Shown here: positions 49,736 through 57,976 of the stretch, one piece after another
How the letters are laid out: each line of letters starts with the position of its first letter
Position numbering within the stretch: the first letter of the stretch is position 1
NCBI RefSeq assembly: GCF_900113835.1
Contig: NZ_FOQV01000014.1
Location: forward strand, 57,610 to 121,609
DNA from: Allobosea sp. OK403
GTDB lineage: Bacteria; Pseudomonadota; Alphaproteobacteria; Rhizobiales; Beijerinckiaceae
Direction: 5' to 3'
DNA: 64,000 nt
Made by a program: the position numbers and the translations under genes
The notes under the pieces: model-generated
Database searches by the model: none
What the model was told of the DNA's origin: nothing
The model's input: only the letters and a program-made list of their open reading frames with translations

Positions 49736-50194
49736 ATGACCATCCCAGCCTCTGCCGAGAAGATCGGCGGACGCTTGCCGTCCGCCAGTGAAAAAGCCGC
49801 CGCGAACCAGCTTCGCAAGGTGCTCGCGTCTCATGCCGCGGGCGATGCGAAACTGCGCGTGCTGGCCAAGGATGATCGCAAGCCATCCGAAGTGACGCTG
49901 ACGCCCGGCCTGTCCGCCCTGCTGATGGAACTGCTCAGATATATCGGCAAGGGCGACGCCGTCACGCTTGTCCCCGTCAGCCAGATGCTGACGACACAGC
50001 AGGCCGCCGACATCCTCAATGTGTCGCGCCCGCATTTGATCTCCCTGCTGGAGAAGGGGGCGATCAAGTTCGAGCTCGTCGGCCGGCATCGGCGCATCAG
50101 CGCCAATGACCTCTTCGCCTACCGGCATGCACGTGACGAGAAGCGCAGCCGTGCTCTGCGCGATCTAGCGGAGATGGACGCGGATCTGATCTGA
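49736..50194 (+). CDS. Antitoxin with excisionase-type HTH
   Basis: 152 residues. The C-terminal half has a MerR/excisionase-like HTH: LTTQQAADILNVSRPHLISLLEKGAI, then FELVGRHRRISANDLFAY. The N-terminal part is flexible and may bind the toxin. Followed three bases later by a PIN-domain gene; this pair is a known toxin-antitoxin arrangement. The 168 bases before it contain AT-rich sequence and no gene. Confidence 0.8.
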   Translation: MTIPASAEKIGGRLPSASEKAAANQLRKVLASHAAGDAKLRVLAKDDRKPSEVTLTPGLSALLMELLRYIGKGDAVTLVPVSQMLTTQQAADILNVSRPHLISLLEKGAIKFELVGRHRRISANDLFAYRHARDEKRSRALRDLAEMDADLI

Positions 50195-50197
50195 TCT

Positions 50198-50788
50198 ATG
50201 TTCGCAAACCGCTTCACCGCCTTCGTCGATGCATGCACGCTCGCCGGCGCGTTGAAGCGGAACCTCCTGCTCACGCTCGCGGAAGCGGATTTCTTCCGCA
50301 TCCGTTGGTCACGCCCCGTCCTTGACGAGACGCAACGCGCCATCGGCGGGATCTTGAAGAAAAAGGGCGTCAGCGACGCTGAAGACAGGGCGGCACGCGC
50401 AATCCACTACATGGTCGAAGCTTTCGAAGATGCGGAGGTTTCCGATTTCGAGCCGCTGCTGTCCGTCTGCCAGAATCTTCCCGATCCTGGCGACGCCCAT
50501 GTGATCGCCGCCGCGCTCAAGACGCAGGCCGCGGTCATCGTCACCGACAACATGAAGCATTTTCCTCCCGCGCTCCTGGCGTCCCTCAATCTCGAGGCAC
50601 GCAGCGCCGACGCATTCATCACCGACACGATCGCGCTGGACCCCGGGCGCGCGGTCGCCGCGATCCGCACGATGCGCCGCCGCCTGAAACGACCGGAGAA
50701 GACGGCCGAAATGCTCCTGCTGGATATGGAGGCCTGCGGGCTCACGGAGACGGTCGACATGCTGCGACAGCACATCGATTCCCTGTAG
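50198..50788 (+). CDS. PIN-domain toxin
   Basis: 196 residues. PIN nuclease motifs: FVDACTLAGALKR (first Asp), DETQRAI (Glu), and LPDPGDAHVIAAALKTQAAVIVTDN with two further Asp. The extra C-terminal region of about 60 residues is typical of the larger PIN toxins paired with excisionase-like antitoxins. Co-transcribed with the antitoxin upstream. Predicted ribonuclease. Confidence 0.82.
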   Translation: MFANRFTAFVDACTLAGALKRNLLLTLAEADFFRIRWSRPVLDETQRAIGGILKKKGVSDAEDRAARAIHYMVEAFEDAEVSDFEPLLSVCQNLPDPGDAHVIAAALKTQAAVIVTDNMKHFPPALLASLNLEARSADAFITDTIALDPGRAVAAIRTMRRRLKRPEKTAEMLLLDMEACGLTETVDMLRQHIDSL

Positions 50789-50838
50789 CAAGGGATCAAC
50801 AGGCGCTCGGCAGGCCGCCCTCACCGGCGGACTTTGCC

Positions 50839-51084
50839 CTACCCCCACCGGAACGCTGGGATAAGAGCGACGTTCTTGCCTATTCCGCCGCCCGCCCGGC
50901 AGACCGAGCAGGTCAATTTCGGCCTGAGCTCATCAGCGCAGTGAATGCCGCGATCGACGAAGCGGGCCAGTACTTGGGGCGTCATGCGCTTCTCGTTGCC
51001 GCAATCGTCGCAGCGGATATAGAGCGCGGCAAAATCGGCCAGGCCGGGCTTATCTCGCGACATCCCCCGGCAAACACTGCTCAT
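50839..51084 (-). CDS. Small zinc-ribbon-like protein
   Basis: 81 residues with four spaced cysteines: CDDCGNEKRMTPQVLARF and LTCSVC, i.e. Cys-x2-Cys ... Cys-x2-Cys, a zinc ribbon, and additional Cys between. GAGGG seven bases before the ATG at 51084. Such small Zn proteins are common in phage early regions. Function unknown. Confidence 0.65.
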   Translation of the reverse strand: MSSVCRGMSRDKPGLADFAALYIRCDDCGNEKRMTPQVLARFVDRGIHCADELRPKLTCSVCRAGGGIGKNVALIPAFRWG

Positions 51085-51193
51085 GGCCGACCCTCTTTTG
51101 TTCCCTTAATGTTCCCATTTAAGCCAGCCCAGCAACCTGAAGTCGAGTCGTAAATCGGCTGTCCCCTCAAAATAAATCGCAGCGGCGACGATA

Positions 51194-51205
51194 CGATACG
51201 TATTG
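51194..51205. promoter_or_regulatory. Repressor-like half-palindrome CGATACGTATTG
   Basis: Shares the GATAC core with the operators at 48763-48819, preceded by a second CGATAC-like half (ACGATACG, 51188-51195). Lies about 50 bases upstream of the gene at 51256, with TTGACT overlapping at 51204-51209 as a possible -35. Confidence 0.5.
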
Positions 51206-51255
51206 ACTTAGATCGATACATTTTGCATCATTCCTGCATCGCAGGAGAGACCCGG

Positions 51256-51585
51256 ATGAGCGCCAGCGCCGCGACATTCCCGTTCGAGGATTGCGATTTC
51301 GATCACGGCGATGTCTGCATCGGCGGCGTCGACCTGATCGAGATCGAGACGCAGGATGGCGTCGACTTCACCGTCATCGACATCATCGCCAGCAAGCGCA
51401 GCCAGACCATGCCCTGGCTGGTCATGGGCGTGACCGAGTGGGTTGCCGGCGATCTCGCCCGCCCCCGGGGCCAATCCCGCATCCGCAAGGCCTATCAGAG
51501 CCACATCGCGGAGCGCGAGGATTGCAGCGCCGCAGACGCCGCCGATTTTGCCCATGACATGCGGCTGAACGCGGCGGCCGCGTGA
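51256..51585 (+). CDS. Hypothetical acidic protein of the phage remnant
   Basis: 109 residues, acidic at the start (FEDCDFDHGDVCIGGVDLIE), then VDFTVIDIIASKRSQTMPWLVMGVTEWVAGDLARPRG. No family recognised. AGGAGA eight bases upstream sets the ATG at 51256. Its promoter carries a sequence like the S24 repressor operators, so it probably belongs to the same regulon. Confidence 0.65.
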   Translation: MSASAATFPFEDCDFDHGDVCIGGVDLIEIETQDGVDFTVIDIIASKRSQTMPWLVMGVTEWVAGDLARPRGQSRIRKAYQSHIAEREDCSAADAADFAHDMRLNAAAA

Positions 51586-51636
51586 AACGCCGTCAACGGC
51601 CGGCCTGTGTTAAAAGCTTGAACGTCAAGGAAAGAC

Positions 51637-51758
51637 GCGCCGTCATCCCGGACAAGCCGCGTCAGCGGCGCCGATCCGGGATCCATTCCGGAGCGCTTGC
51701 GAGTGAGGTTCCGGAATGGATCCCGGGTCTCCTTGCAGTCGCCCGGGATGACGGCGCG
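51637..51758. repeat. REP-type palindrome
   Basis: CGCCGTCATCCCGGACAAGC ... CCGATCCGGGATCCATTCC pairs with GGAATGGATCCCGGG ... GCCCGGGATGACGGCG. Fills the gap between the last phage-type gene and the tRNA fragment. Confidence 0.75.
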
Positions 51759-51818
51759 TTTCCCGAAATTCCAACCTACTGACAGCCTTGAGGAGCCATT
51801 CCAAGGCTGCACCCTGAT

Positions 51819-51872
51819 GCGCACGCCCTTCACACGGGAGTGGTCACGGGTTCGATCCCTGTGTCATCCACC
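51819..51872 (+). tRNA. 3' fragment of a tRNA-Val(CAC)-like gene, possible att site
   Basis: From 51819 on, the sequence folds as the 3' half of a tRNA: anticodon arm CGCCC-TTCACAC-GGGAG (anticodon CAC at 51831-51833, one mismatched stem pair), variable loop TGGTC, T arm ACGGG-TTCGATC-CCTGT, acceptor strand GTCATCC, discriminator A and CC. No D arm or 5' acceptor strand (GGATGAC) precedes it. A lone tRNA 3' end at the border of phage-like genes is what site-specific integration leaves behind. Confidence 0.6.
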
Positions 51873-51984
51873 CCACCTCACCATACGGAACATCACCCGT
51901 CAGGCTGTGTTCATATCTTCGCGTGCAGATTACGCCTTTGTTCGGCCTCATGGCCGGTCACGGCAATCCGGAAGGGAGTTCGCC

Positions 51985-52302
51985 ATGTCGAGGATTTTTG
52001 CGTTGGTCGCCTTGGCGGGGCTGGCCGCCCTGTCGGGAACTGCCGCCAAGGCGCAGTATTACGACCCCTATGGCCGCCCGCCCCCGCCGCGCTACGACTA
52101 CGACCGCCCGCCGCCACCGCGCGACTGGGAATATGAGCGTCGGCGGCCGCGCTATGAGGATGATCGCGGCTATCGCCCGCGTCGCTTCGGCGAGATGTGC
52201 GTGACCTCGCGCGGCAGCTGCGAGACCCGCCCCGCCCCGGTCGGCGCGGGCTGCGGCTGCTATATCGACGGCTTCGGCTCGAAGCGCGGCATCATCCAGT
52301 AG
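51985..52302 (+). CDS. Small secreted Pro/Tyr/Arg-rich protein
   Basis: 105 residues. Signal peptide of 24 residues (FALVALAGLAALSGTAAKAQ), then a low-complexity stretch of Pro, Tyr, Asp and Arg, and a C-terminal Cys-containing part (CVTSRGSC ... GAGCGCYIDGFGSKRG) likely held by disulphides. GGAAGGGAG precedes the ATG. Similar short periplasmic proteins are common in this order; role unknown. Convergent with the photolyase gene. Confidence 0.75.
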   Translation: MSRIFALVALAGLAALSGTAAKAQYYDPYGRPPPPRYDYDRPPPPRDWEYERRRPRYEDDRGYRPRRFGEMCVTSRGSCETRPAPVGAGCGCYIDGFGSKRGIIQ

Positions 52303-52328
52303 CTTTCGCGCAGCGCGGCGCCTGCGGA

Positions 52329-53789
52329 TCAATCCGTGGCGCCGCGGATCGTCGCCAGCGCGTCGAGCGCGCGCTGGCGCCCAAAGGCCAGGTCGATGAC
52401 CGGGCGCGGATAGGTTTCGCCGAGCCTGACGCCGGCATCGCGCAAGGTCGCCGCATTCGCCAGCCAGGGCGCATGAATCGCACCAGTATCGAGTCGTGCG
52501 AGCTCGGGCACCCAGCGGCGGACATAGTCGCCTCCAGGGTCGAATTTTTCGCCCTGCGTCACCGGGTTGAAGATGCGGTAATAGGGCGCCGCATCCGCGC
52601 CTGAGCCCGCGACCCATTGCCAGCTCGCAGCGTTGCTGGCCGGGTCGGCATCGACAAGCGTATCCCAGAACCAGTCCTCGCCCTGCCGCCAGTCGATCAG
52701 CAGATGCTTGATCAGGAAGGAGGCAACGACCATGCGCACCCGGTTATGCATCCAGCCGGTCGCCCAGAGCTCGCGCATCCCGGCATCGATCAGCGGATAG
52801 CCGGTCTGGCCACGCTGCCAGCGCTTCAGCGCCTCGGTCTCCGGGCCCCAGGGGAAGGCATCGAAGCGGGCATTGTAGTTCTTGGTCGCGAGATCGGGAT
52901 TGTAGAACAACAGATGGTAGGAGAACTCGCGCCAGCCGATCTCCGAGAGGAACTTGTCCAGATCGGACGCGCTGCCCGCCGCCATGCCTGCCGCTGATGC
53001 CGTCTGGCAGGCATGCCAGATCTGGCGGGGGCCGATCTCGCCGAAGCGCAGATGCGGCGAAAGCCGCGATGTCGAGACGAAATCAGGCCGGTTGCGCCCT
53101 TCGCCATAGCCCGCCAGCGAGCCGGAGAGAAAATCACCGAGCCGCTCGGCCGCGCCCGCCTCCCCCGGCGTCCATTCGGCACGCAGGCCACCGGCCCAGT
53201 CCGGCTTGGAAGGTTCGAGCGGGAGATCGGCAAGGTCGACCACCGCTTTGGCGAGCGCGCTCGGGAGCGGCAGGGACCGGATGCGCTGCGGCGCGGGCTC
53301 TGGCGCCGCCGGCTCGCCCCTGCCGCGCGCCGCGCGCCAATAGGGCGTGAACACCTTCATCGGCTCGCCGAGCTTGCTCGCCACCTGCCAGGGCTCGTTG
53401 AGCAGATGGCTGTTGAAGCTGCGCACGGTGACGCCCGCGCCGACCAGCGTCTCCTTCAGACCGCGATCGAGCGCGATCGCGGCCGCCTCATAGCGCCGGC
53501 TCCAGGTCACGAGATCGATTCCGGCCTCCGCCACGAGCTTCGGCAGGAGATCGGCGGGATCTGCGCACATCACCACGAGTTCCGCGCCCCTCTCGCGCAG
53601 CGAAGTCTGGAGCGCGCGCAGCGATTGCGCCAGCCACCATCGCGAGGCGCCACCGAGGCTGCGGCGCTCGCCACTCTCGTCGAGGATATAAAGGCACAGG
53701 GTCGGGCCATGAGCGGTCGCGGCGGCGAGCCCCGGATTATCGGCGAGCCTCAGATCGTCGCGGAACCAGTGCAAGGCGGCTCTTGTCAT
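52329..53789 (-). CDS. phrB: Deoxyribodipyrimidine photolyase (class I CPD)
   Basis: 486 residues. N-terminal photolyase alpha/beta antenna domain (ALHWFRDDLRLADNPGL) and the C-terminal FAD domain: LSPHLRFGEIGPRQIWHA, FLSEIGWREFSYHLLFYNP, LIDAGMRELWATGWMHNRVRM, DWRQGEDWFWDTLVDADPASN and YYRIFNPVTQGEKFDP. Uses blue light to split pyrimidine dimers. The ATG at 53789 is where similarity begins; in-frame sequence further upstream is not conserved. Confidence 0.92.
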   Translation of the reverse strand: MTRAALHWFRDDLRLADNPGLAAATAHGPTLCLYILDESGERRSLGGASRWWLAQSLRALQTSLRERGAELVVMCADPADLLPKLVAEAGIDLVTWSRRYEAAAIALDRGLKETLVGAGVTVRSFNSHLLNEPWQVASKLGEPMKVFTPYWRAARGRGEPAAPEPAPQRIRSLPLPSALAKAVVDLADLPLEPSKPDWAGGLRAEWTPGEAGAAERLGDFLSGSLAGYGEGRNRPDFVSTSRLSPHLRFGEIGPRQIWHACQTASAAGMAAGSASDLDKFLSEIGWREFSYHLLFYNPDLATKNYNARFDAFPWGPETEALKRWQRGQTGYPLIDAGMRELWATGWMHNRVRMVVASFLIKHLLIDWRQGEDWFWDTLVDADPASNAASWQWVAGSGADAAPYYRIFNPVTQGEKFDPGGDYVRRWVPELARLDTGAIHAPWLANAATLRDAGVRLGETYPRPVIDLAFGRQRALDALATIRGATD

Positions 53790-53930
53790 GGCATCTGAGT
53801 AGGGTGCGGCGGTGGCGCCCGGCAAGGTGCTGCTCTCGCCTTTGTGGACGCAGCGACATCGGGGCCTGTCCGCTGCGCGACATTGCGGGTAAGCAGGCGC
53901 CTGGAACGACTGGGATGAGGACCTGAAGAC

Positions 53931-54290
53931 ATGACCATCGAACGGACCGGGTTGACGCCGCGCTGGTGCGATTCCGCCGCCTTCAACGGCATCGTCTTCC
54001 TGGCCGGGCATTGCGCGGAGAAGACGCAAGGCGCCTCGCTGACGGAGCAGACGCAGGAGGTTCTCGCTTTGCTGGAGGAAACGCTGGAGGCCGCCGGCAG
54101 CGGCAAGGAGCGCATCCTCAGCGTCCAGATCTTCCTGACCAACATCAAGGCGATCGCCGAGATGAACGCGGTCTGGGATGCCTGGGTCGCGCCCGGCAAT
54201 GCCCCGGCGCGAGCGACAGTGCAGGCGGAACTGGCCTCGCCGGGCTATGCGATCGAGATCACCGCGGTCGCGGCCAAGCATTCCGCCTGA
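53931..54290 (+). CDS. RidA-family (YjgF/YER057c) deaminase
   Basis: 119 residues, the usual length. The conserved Arg that binds the imine carboxylate is in NAPARATVQAEL, and the VEITAVA-like end is present (IEITAVAAKH). Removes reactive enamine/imine intermediates or a related compound. The lytic transglycosylase gene starts 23 bases after its stop. Confidence 0.85.
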   Translation: MTIERTGLTPRWCDSAAFNGIVFLAGHCAEKTQGASLTEQTQEVLALLEETLEAAGSGKERILSVQIFLTNIKAIAEMNAVWDAWVAPGNAPARATVQAELASPGYAIEITAVAAKHSA

Positions 54291-54313
54291 GACGCGTCGG
54301 GAACGGGCGCGGC

Positions 54314-55201
54314 ATGACAAGGCGGCCATGGCTCCTCCCCGGCCTGATGCTTGCCCTGCTGCTGGGCGCCTCGCTCGCTTTGGGCCAAGAGCCCTCGGCG
54401 CAGGAGCCGCCCTCCTCGGGCATCGACGCTGCGCTGTGCCGCCTGATCGACGATGCCGCAGTGGCGCAGGCCGTGCCCGCCGGCTTCCTGACGCGGTTGA
54501 TCTTCCAGGAATCGAGCTTCCGCACGAGCGTCACCAGCCCGGCCGGCGCGCAGGGCGTGGCGCAGTTCATGCCCGGCACGGCGCGCGAGCGCGGCCTCGC
54601 CGACCCGTTCGACCCCGAGCAGGCCGTGCCCAAAGCGGCGCATTTCCTCAACGAACTGCGCCAGCGCTTCGGCAATTGGGGGCTGGCGGCGGCAGCCTAT
54701 AATGGCGGCCCCACGCGCGTCTCGAGCTGGCTCGCAGGCCGCGGCTTCCTGCCCATAGAGACCGAAAACTACGTCCTCTCGATCACCGGCGCGGCGGCCG
54801 AGGCCTGGGCTGGGGATGCGCGGGCGGCGGCCGAGAGCGAGACCCGCCCCGCCCGGCCGGCGAGCCCGGACGGCCAGGCGCCGTGCCTCACCACGGTCGC
54901 GCTGATCCGCGCCGGGCGCGGCGCGCTTGCCATCGCGGAGGCGCCCTTCGCGCCCTGGGGCGTGCAGCTCGCCGCCAATTTCTCGAAGGCGCGCGCGCTT
55001 TCGGCCTTTCAGCGGGCGAGCGCCCGGCATCGCGCCATCATCGCCGATCTCTCTCCGATGGTGATCGGCACGAGGCTGCGCAGCCGCGGCACGCGCGCCT
55101 TCTACCGGGTCAGATTGCCGGCAGCGACGCGGGCGCAAGCCATAGCCCTATGCCGGCGCATTCAGGACAACCGGGGCGCCTGCCTGGTGCTGAAGAGCTG
55201 A
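54314..55201 (+). CDS. Lytic transglycosylase with C-terminal SPOR-like region
   Basis: 295 residues. Signal peptide to about residue 24. SLT domain with catalytic Glu in RLIFQESSFRT, AGAQGVAQFMPGTARERGL and AAAAYNGGPTRV. The C-terminal 70 residues (AFYRVRLPAATRAQAIALCRRIQDNRGACLVLKS) look like a SPOR peptidoglycan-binding domain. Cleaves glycan strands in the periplasm. Followed by an L,D-transpeptidase gene, so both work on the cell wall. Confidence 0.88.
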   Translation: MTRRPWLLPGLMLALLLGASLALGQEPSAQEPPSSGIDAALCRLIDDAAVAQAVPAGFLTRLIFQESSFRTSVTSPAGAQGVAQFMPGTARERGLADPFDPEQAVPKAAHFLNELRQRFGNWGLAAAAYNGGPTRVSSWLAGRGFLPIETENYVLSITGAAAEAWAGDARAAAESETRPARPASPDGQAPCLTTVALIRAGRGALAIAEAPFAPWGVQLAANFSKARALSAFQRASARHRAIIADLSPMVIGTRLRSRGTRAFYRVRLPAATRAQAIALCRRIQDNRGACLVLKS

Positions 55202-55287
55202 GGCGAAAGCTGAGCCGACTTGCGGTTATGTTGCTCGCGCGCAACGGAGCGCGTCAAAGCCCTTGACCTCGCATCGATGTGATGATG

Positions 55288-55352
55288 GCGCAATTGCGCC
55301 GACCGGGCCGCTCTGACAGAAAATTGAGGAGATGTTGACACATTTGGGTCAA
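55288..55352. promoter_or_regulatory. Two inverted repeats upstream of the L,D-transpeptidase
   Basis: GCGCAATTGCGC (55288-55299) and TTGAC-N8-GTCAA (55335-55352) in the 192-base gap. The second overlaps a possible -35 (TTGACA). No candidate regulator is adjacent. Confidence 0.35.
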
Positions 55353-55393
55353 CTTCGAGCCTAGCGCTCCCCCGCCATCCGTCCGAGGTCCCG

Positions 55394-55975
55394 ATGAACC
55401 GTTTCTTCCGTATGGCCACGCTTGCCGGGCTTGGCCTGCTCGCTGCTGCCTCATCCGCCCATGCCTATGAGATCGATCCGCTGACGCGCCAGCCGCTGAT
55501 GCAGAGCGCCGACCCGGCCAAAGCGCAGGCGACCGCGATCCCGCGCGAGCTCGTCTCCTATGACGGCAAGCAGCGCCCCGGCACCATCGTGATCAACACC
55601 ACCGAGCGCCGGCTTTACTATGTGATGCCCGACGGCAAGGCGATGCGCTACGGCGTCGGCGTCGGCCGCCCCGGCTTCGACTGGGCCGGCGCGCAGAGCA
55701 TCACCCGCAAGGCGGAATGGCCGAGCTGGACGCCGCCCTCGCAGATGCTGAAGCGCCGCCCCGACCTGCCGCGCTTCATGCCCGGCGGCCCGGAAAACCC
55801 GCTCGGCGCGCGCGCCATGTATCTCGGCTCGACCCTCTACCGCATCCACGGCTCGAACGAGCCGGAGACGATCGGCCAGGCGGTCTCCTCGGGCTGCATC
55901 CGCATGCTGAACGAGGACGTCATCGACCTCTATGAGCGTGCCAAGGTCGGCACCCGGGTCGTCGTCGCCCGCTAG
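55394..55975 (+). CDS. L,D-transpeptidase (YkuD family)
   Basis: 193 residues. Signal peptide ending SSAHA-YE. YkuD catalytic region: YRIHGSNEPETIGQAVSSGCIRM, with the His and the nucleophilic Cys. RPGTIVINTTERRLYYVMPDGKAMRYGVGVGR is the conserved front part. Makes 3-3 peptidoglycan cross-links or attaches proteins to the wall. Alphaproteobacteria encode many copies; this one's specific role is unknown. Confidence 0.92.
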   Translation: MNRFFRMATLAGLGLLAAASSAHAYEIDPLTRQPLMQSADPAKAQATAIPRELVSYDGKQRPGTIVINTTERRLYYVMPDGKAMRYGVGVGRPGFDWAGAQSITRKAEWPSWTPPSQMLKRRPDLPRFMPGGPENPLGARAMYLGSTLYRIHGSNEPETIGQAVSSGCIRMLNEDVIDLYERAKVGTRVVVAR

Positions 55976-56085
55976 AGCAGGATGCGAAAAAGTGGGAACC
56001 GGTTTTTCGCATTGATCCTGCTCTAACTCTTTGATGAGAGACGGATTCAGATGTCAGATGGGATCACTTCGTGAGCCCATCTGAA
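55974..56085. repeat. RIME-like palindrome with appended hairpin
   Basis: TAGAGCAGGATGCGAAAAAG...CCGGTTTTTCGCATTGATCCTGCTCTA at 55973-56026. It is followed at 56054-56084 by a hairpin TCAGATGGG-A-TCAC-TTC-GTGA-G-CCCATCTGA (9 + 4 bp). Begins directly at the stop codon of the transpeptidase gene. Confidence 0.75.
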
Positions 56086-56146
56086 ATCATCCGGCTCTGA
56101 GCGGCGAGAGACATAGTGGGTTTCTACGAAGCCCGTTTCCAAGGCA

Positions 56147-56177
56147 AAGGCCGGCGGTGACGCCGGCCTTTTCGTTT
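56147..56177 (+). terminator. Intrinsic terminator
   Basis: Perfect 10-bp stem AAGGCCGGCG-GTGA-CGCCGGCCTT followed by TTCGTTT. It is 170 bases beyond the transpeptidase stop, with a RIME repeat between, so it may end either that transcript or a separate short RNA. Confidence 0.7.
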
Positions 56178-56261
56178 GTCCTGACGGAGGGCGGGAGTGC
56201 CACCCCAATCTAAAAGCAGCGCTCCCCGCTTTGAAATTCCGCGAGCCCTCATCCTCGAAAC

Positions 56262-56450
56262 CACACCGTCATCCTGGGCGCCCGAAGGGCGTCCCGGGAT
56301 CCATCGGAGCGCTCCGGAACCCTACGATGGATCCCGGAGCTGCGCCGCTGCGCGGCTTGTCCAGGATGACGATGCGGGTGAAGGGGAGCGATCAGACATC
56401 CTCGATATCGCTCGCTTCGTTTCAGGCCAGGCTCTCAGGATGAGGGCTGC
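56262..56450. repeat. Composite REP palindrome
   Basis: CACCGTCATCCTGGGCGCCC ... GGATCCATCGGAGC pairs with CTACGATGGATCCCGGAGC ... CTTGTCCAGGATGACGATG; then TTTCAGGCCAGGCTCTCAGG, the end module also seen at 20833-21065. Located between the terminator and the tctA gene end; no coding sequence. Confidence 0.7.
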
Positions 56451-56467
56451 AGTTTCCAATCGGCCCT

Positions 56468-57976
56468 TCACCCCGATGCAGCGGGCGCTTCGACCACCAC
56501 CGCTCGCTTGGCCCGGAACGCAATGAACAGCTGAAAGGCAAAGAACACCCCGATCAGGCAGAGCAGCGTCGCACTGATCGGATGTGTGAAGAAGGTGGTG
56601 AAGCTGCCCCGGCTGATGATCATCGCGCGGCGGAAATACTCTTCCAGCATCGGCCCCAGGATGAACCCCAGCATCATCGGTGCCGGATCGAGCGACAGGC
56701 GCATCATGGTGTAGCCGATCAGACCGAACGCCGCCGTGGTGAAGATGTCGTTGAGGCTGTTGTTGACGCTGAACGTGCCGATGCAACAGAAGAACAGGAT
56801 CGACGGGAACAGCACGTTGTAGGGTATTTTGAAGACCGAGAGCCAGAAGCGCACCAGCGGCACGTTCAGGATCAGCAGGAAGCAGTTTCCGACCCACATG
56901 CTGGCGACGAGGCCCCAGAACAGGTCGGGATGCTTGGCGATCATGTTCGGGCCCGGCTGAATCCCCTTGATGATGAAAGCCGCCATCATCAGCGCCATGA
57001 CGGCGTTTTCGGGGATGCCGATGCTCATCAGGGGAATGAAGCTGGTGCGGGCCGCCGCCTCGTCGGCCGCCGCCTGTCCCGCGACGCCCTCGATCGCGCC
57101 GGAGCCGATCTCGTCCTTGTATTTGCTGACCTTCTTGTCGAGGGCATAGGCGGCGAATTGCGCGATCACCGGGCCACCGCCCGGCAGGATGCCAAGGATG
57201 GAGCCGACGACGCTGCCGCGCAGCGCACTGGGAATGATGCGCTTGAACTCCGGCCAGGTCGGCATCAGATGGATCTTGCCGTTGAAGGGCGTCCGTTCCT
57301 CGCGCGCGTCGAGGTTCTTGGTGATCTCGGCGATGCCGAAGCAGCCCAGCGCCAGGCTGACGAGGCTGACGCCGTCGGTGAGCGAGGGCAGCCCGAAGGT
57401 GAAGCGCTCCAGACCGGTCTCGAGATCGGTGCCGACCTGTCCCAGCAGCACGCCGAGCAGGCACATCGCCAGCCCGTTCAGCAGGCTGCCGGTGGTGATG
57501 AAGCTGACGCAGACGAAGCCGACCAGCATCAGCGCGCAATAATCGGTGGGGCCGAACAGCAGAGCGACCTGACCGAGCGTCGGCGCAAGGCTCGCCAGCA
57601 CGACGATCGCGACCGTCCCACCGATGAAGCTCGAGACGCCGGCAGTGAAGAGGGCAAGGCCGGTCTTGCCCTTCAGCGTCATCTGGTAGCCGTCGATGCA
57701 GGCCACGATGCTGCTGGCATGGGGGATCTTCATGGTGATGGCGCTGACGCTGTCGCCATATTGGGCGCCGTAATAGATGCCCGCGAGCATGATCAGCGCG
57801 CCACCGGTCGGCAGCGAATAGGTCAATGGCAGGAGCAGGCTGATCGTCGCCAATGGCCCCAGCCCCGGCAGCAGCCCGACCAGCGTGCCGACCACGCAGC
57901 CGATGGCGCAGTAGAGTAGGTTCGCCGGCGTCAGCGCATGCTCGAAGCCGAATGCGAGATTATTTAGGATTTCCAT
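56468..57976 (-). CDS. tctA: Tripartite tricarboxylate transporter large permease (TctA)
   Basis: 502 residues with about eleven membrane segments. TctA hallmarks: VGTLVGLLPGLGPLATISLLLP near 30, GIYYGAQYGDSVSAI, PHASSIVACIDGYQM, GSVVGSILGILPGGGPVIAQFAAY and SFIPLMSIGIPENAVMALMM. Takes up a carboxylate with a Bug-type binding protein and TctB. TctB is immediately upstream (one-base overlap). No binding-protein gene adjoins; the only one in the window is at 31790-32767. Confidence 0.92.
   Translation of the reverse strand: MEILNNLAFGFEHALTPANLLYCAIGCVVGTLVGLLPGLGPLATISLLLPLTYSLPTGGALIMLAGIYYGAQYGDSVSAITMKIPHASSIVACIDGYQMTLKGKTGLALFTAGVSSFIGGTVAIVVLASLAPTLGQVALLFGPTDYCALMLVGFVCVSFITTGSLLNGLAMCLLGVLLGQVGTDLETGLERFTFGLPSLTDGVSLVSLALGCFGIAEITKNLDAREERTPFNGKIHLMPTWPEFKRIIPSALRGSVVGSILGILPGGGPVIAQFAAYALDKKVSKYKDEIGSGAIEGVAGQAAADEAAARTSFIPLMSIGIPENAVMALMMAAFIIKGIQPGPNMIAKHPDLFWGLVASMWVGNCFLLILNVPLVRFWLSVFKIPYNVLFPSILFFCCIGTFSVNNSLNDIFTTAAFGLIGYTMMRLSLDPAPMMLGFILGPMLEEYFRRAMIISRGSFTTFFTHPISATLLCLIGVFFAFQLFIAFRAKRAVVVEAPAASG

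Noticed and set aside
56582..57919. 445-codon open frame on the plus strand
   Set aside because: Antisense to tctA; charged low-complexity translation, no family.
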